41,247 nucleotides of DNA from Endomicrobiia bacterium (GTDB lineage: Bacteria > Elusimicrobiota > Endomicrobiia > DTEH01): assembly GCA_025060535.1 (NCBI GenBank), contig JANXCA010000008.1, positions 1-41,247 of the forward strand. The letters run 5' to 3'. Shown in pieces: positions 38,701 through 41,247 of the stretch. Below the pieces are notes generated by a model. That model did no database searches and had not been told where the DNA came from. It worked only from the letters and a program-made list of their open reading frames with translations. The position numbers were made by a program, and so were the translations under genes. Positions within the stretch are counted from its first letter, which is position 1. Each line of letters opens with the position of its first letter.

Positions 38701-41247
38701 ATGACAAATTCACATCAAATAAGAGAAATATTTTTGAAATATTTCGAATCATTAGATCACATCGTATTTAAATCAGACAGTTTAATCCCAAGTGCTGATC
38801 CTAGCTTGCTTTTTACAACAGCTGGAATGGTTCAATTCAAAGATTATTTTTTAGGAAAAAAAACAGATATAAAACGTGCTTGCTCCATTCAAAAGTGTCT
38901 AAGAACTTCTGATATAGAAAAAGTAGGTCATACATTTAGACATCTTACTTTTTTTGAAATGTTAGGTAACTTTTCTTTTGGTGATTATTTTAAAAAAGAG
39001 GCGATAGAGTGGGCATGGAAATTTATAACAGATGTTATTCAATTAGATAGAAGTCGTATATATATTACAGTATACAAACATGACGAAGAGGCATATGAAA
39101 TATGGTCAAAAATTGTATCAAAAGATAGAATTTATAAACTTTCTGAAGAAACAAATTTTTGGAAAATGGGAAACACTGGTCCTTGTGGACCTTGTTCTGA
39201 AATAATTTATGATTTAGGAGAAAACTTTGGATGTAAACGCCCCAGTTGTGGCCCAGATTGTGAATGTAATAGGTTTTTAGAAGTTTGGAATTTAGTATTT
39301 ACTCAATTTGACCTTCAACTCGATGGGAAACTTATACCATTAAAACAAAAAAACATTGATACAGGAATGGGCCTTGAACGTTTATGTATGGTAGTAAATA
39401 ACTTAAATAGTGTTTTTGAAACAGATTTGTTTTTTCCAATAAGACAAGAACTACTAAAATACATCTTACCATCTACTTCAGACTCTACAAACTATATAAA
39501 TGCAATTTCAGACCACATAAGAGCAGCTACATTTGCTATATCTGAGGGTATTTTGCCATCTAACGAAGCAAGGGGATATGTTATAAGAAAAATCATCCGT
39601 CGTGCATTAAGATATGTTAAACTTCTAAACTATAATCAACCAATTTTATATAAAATTGTTCCAAAAGTTGTAGAGGAAATGAAAACTTCATACCCTGAAT
39701 TAGAACTTCATAGAGAAAAAGTTGCTTTAATAATAAAATCTGAAGAAGAGAAGTTTTTAGAAACATTGGATTCTGGTTTGAATCTAATAGAAGAGGTTGT
39801 TAAAGAATCTAAAGGTAAAATTAGTGGTGAGATTATTTTTAAATTATATGATACTTATGGTTTCCCAAAGGAATTAATTGACGAAATCTTAAAAGAAAAG
39901 AATATATCTTATGACGAAGAAGAATTTTTAGAAGCACAAAAAAAAGCAAAAGAAATAGCAAAAGCAAGTTGGAAAGGAATTAAAGCAATATCTAAAGACA
40001 TATATACTTCATTTCCTTCAACAATTTTTTTAGGTTATTCGCAACTTTCTGCAACTGCTAGAATTTTAGGAATAATAAAAGAAAACCAAAAATTAAATAA
40101 AGCACTAAAAACAGATTTAGTAGAAATAATATTTGATAAAACACCCTTTTATGGAGAATCGGGAGGGCAAATAGGAGATAGCGGAGTAATAGAAAGTGTT
40201 GAAGACAAAAAAGTTATAGGTGAAATAAAAGATACAAAAAAAGTTGAAAATAGAATAATTCACATTACAAAACTTTATGAAAACATTGAAATAAATAATG
40301 AAGTAGTTCTTAAAGTAGACATTGAAAGAAGAAAAAATATAATGAGACATCATACAGCTACCCATCTTCTTCATAAAGCATTAAAAGAAGTCTTAGGTAG
40401 TCATGTAGCACAAGCAGGTTCTTTGGTAGCAGATGATTATTTTAGGTTTGATTTTATACATTGGAAAGCACTAACAGAGGATGAAATTTTACAAGTTGAG
40501 AAAATAGTTAACCAAAAAATTTTAGAATGTTTGCCTGTAAGTATTATAGAAACAGACCTTGAAATTGCAAAAAAATTAGGAGCGGTTGCATTATTTGAAG
40601 AAAAGTATGAGAAAAAAGTACGAATGGTAGTAATCGGTGGTAGAATAGAAAATGAAGAAATAATTGAACAACCTTTTAGTATTGAACTTTGTGGGGGAAC
40701 CCATTGTTATAACACAGGAGAAATTGGTATTTTTAAGATACTTTCAGAATCTTCTGTAGGTACTAACCTTCGCCGTATAGAGGCAATTTGTGGTAAAAAA
40801 GTTTATCAATATATAAATTACATAACGCAAAAACTAACAGAAATATCAGAACTCCTTAGTACAAAAAATTATGAAGAAATATTACCAAAAATAGAAAAAA
40901 TTATCCAACAAAACAAACAACTTCAAAAAGAAATAGAAAATCTAAAGTTAGGCCTAGTTTCCCAAAAAGCTCAAGAATTATTAGAAGAAAAAAATGGCAT
41001 AAAGTTTTACATAAAATATATTCCAGAGACAGACATCAAGTTTCTAAGAACACTCTCAGATGAACTGACGAAGAAGTATAAAAATGAATCCTATTTAATA
41101 CTTTTGTATTCTACTAAAGATGAAAAAATATCGGTTGTATTAAGAATTACAGAAAAACTTCTAAAGGAAGGAATTACAACAAAAAAATTCACTGAAAAAA
41201 TAAATTTTAACTTAGGGATAAAACTTGGTGGCAGAGATGATTTTGCC
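38701..41247 (+). CDS. alaS: Alanyl-tRNA synthetase, 3' truncated by window end
   Basis: Open frame from ATG 38701 to the last base (849 codons, no stop, hence absent from the track): TTAGMVQFKDYFLG, CLRTSDIEKVGHTFRHLTFFEMLGNFSFGDYFK, TGMGLERL, HHTATHLLHKAL, CGGTHCYNTGEIG, C-terminal LGIKLGGRDDFA. Confidence 0.97.
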   Translation, partial: MTNSHQIREIFLKYFESLDHIVFKSDSLIPSADPSLLFTTAGMVQFKDYFLGKKTDIKRACSIQKCLRTSDIEKVGHTFRHLTFFEMLGNFSFGDYFKKEAIEWAWKFITDVIQLDRSRIYITVYKHDEEAYEIWSKIVSKDRIYKLSEETNFWKMGNTGPCGPCSEIIYDLGENFGCKRPSCGPDCECNRFLEVWNLVFTQFDLQLDGKLIPLKQKNIDTGMGLERLCMVVNNLNSVFETDLFFPIRQELLKYILPSTSDSTNYINAISDHIRAATFAISEGILPSNEARGYVIRKIIRRALRYVKLLNYNQPILYKIVPKVVEEMKTSYPELELHREKVALIIKSEEEKFLETLDSGLNLIEEVVKESKGKISGEIIFKLYDTYGFPKELIDEILKEKNISYDEEEFLEAQKKAKEIAKASWKGIKAISKDIYTSFPSTIFLGYSQLSATARILGIIKENQKLNKALKTDLVEIIFDKTPFYGESGGQIGDSGVIESVEDKKVIGEIKDTKKVENRIIHITKLYENIEINNEVVLKVDIERRKNIMRHHTATHLLHKALKEVLGSHVAQAGSLVADDYFRFDFIHWKALTEDEILQVEKIVNQKILECLPVSIIETDLEIAKKLGAVALFEEKYEKKVRMVVIGGRIENEEIIEQPFSIELCGGTHCYNTGEIGIFKILSESSVGTNLRRIEAICGKKVYQYINYITQKLTEISELLSTKNYEEILPKIEKIIQQNKQLQKEIENLKLGLVSQKAQELLEEKNGIKFYIKYIPETDIKFLRTLSDELTKKYKNESYLILLYSTKDEKISVVLRITEKLLKEGITTKKFTEKINFNLGIKLGGRDDFA

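Noticed and set aside
40117-40374. 85-aa antisense ORF near the window end
   Set aside because: Lies inside the alaS reading frame, which the track omits only because it has no stop in the window.

Overview
AT-rich bacterial chromosomal window from an LPS-type (diderm) organism, densely packed with mostly housekeeping genes. I find about 36 protein genes, one one-piece tmRNA (ssrA) and one tRNA with a CAT anticodon. Main blocks: (1) metK-ahcY-lysS-lolC/E-lolD-tadA-ssrA; (2) an overlapping outer-membrane/lipid A operon, bamA-ompH/skp-lpxC-[fabZ::lpxA fusion]-lpxI-Gfo/Idh/MocA oxidoreductase-lpxB-msbA-metallophosphoesterase; (3) yajC-HD protein-secD-secF-B12-MetH-activation-like(?)-DUF374 acyltransferase; (4) purD-purM-purN-like, convergent with an NfnA/PyrK-like flavoprotein and glnA; (5) PIN/TRAM (yacL-like)-ispD-ispF-cysS-rlmB-SLBB export protein-alaS (truncated by the window end and missing from the ORF track). 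I see no CRISPR array, transposase, integrase, toxin-antitoxin or recognisable defence cassette. I do not see a clearly novel multi-gene system. The points most worth a second look are the FabZ-LpxA fusion, a tmRNA with a minimal 8-aa tag whose resume codon lies in a perfect hairpin and whose 5' end overlaps the tadA stop, a nitroreductase with an N-terminal Phe9 export-like segment, and two genes whose best promoters imply leaderless mRNAs. All calls are by eye from sequence motifs; no database search was run.
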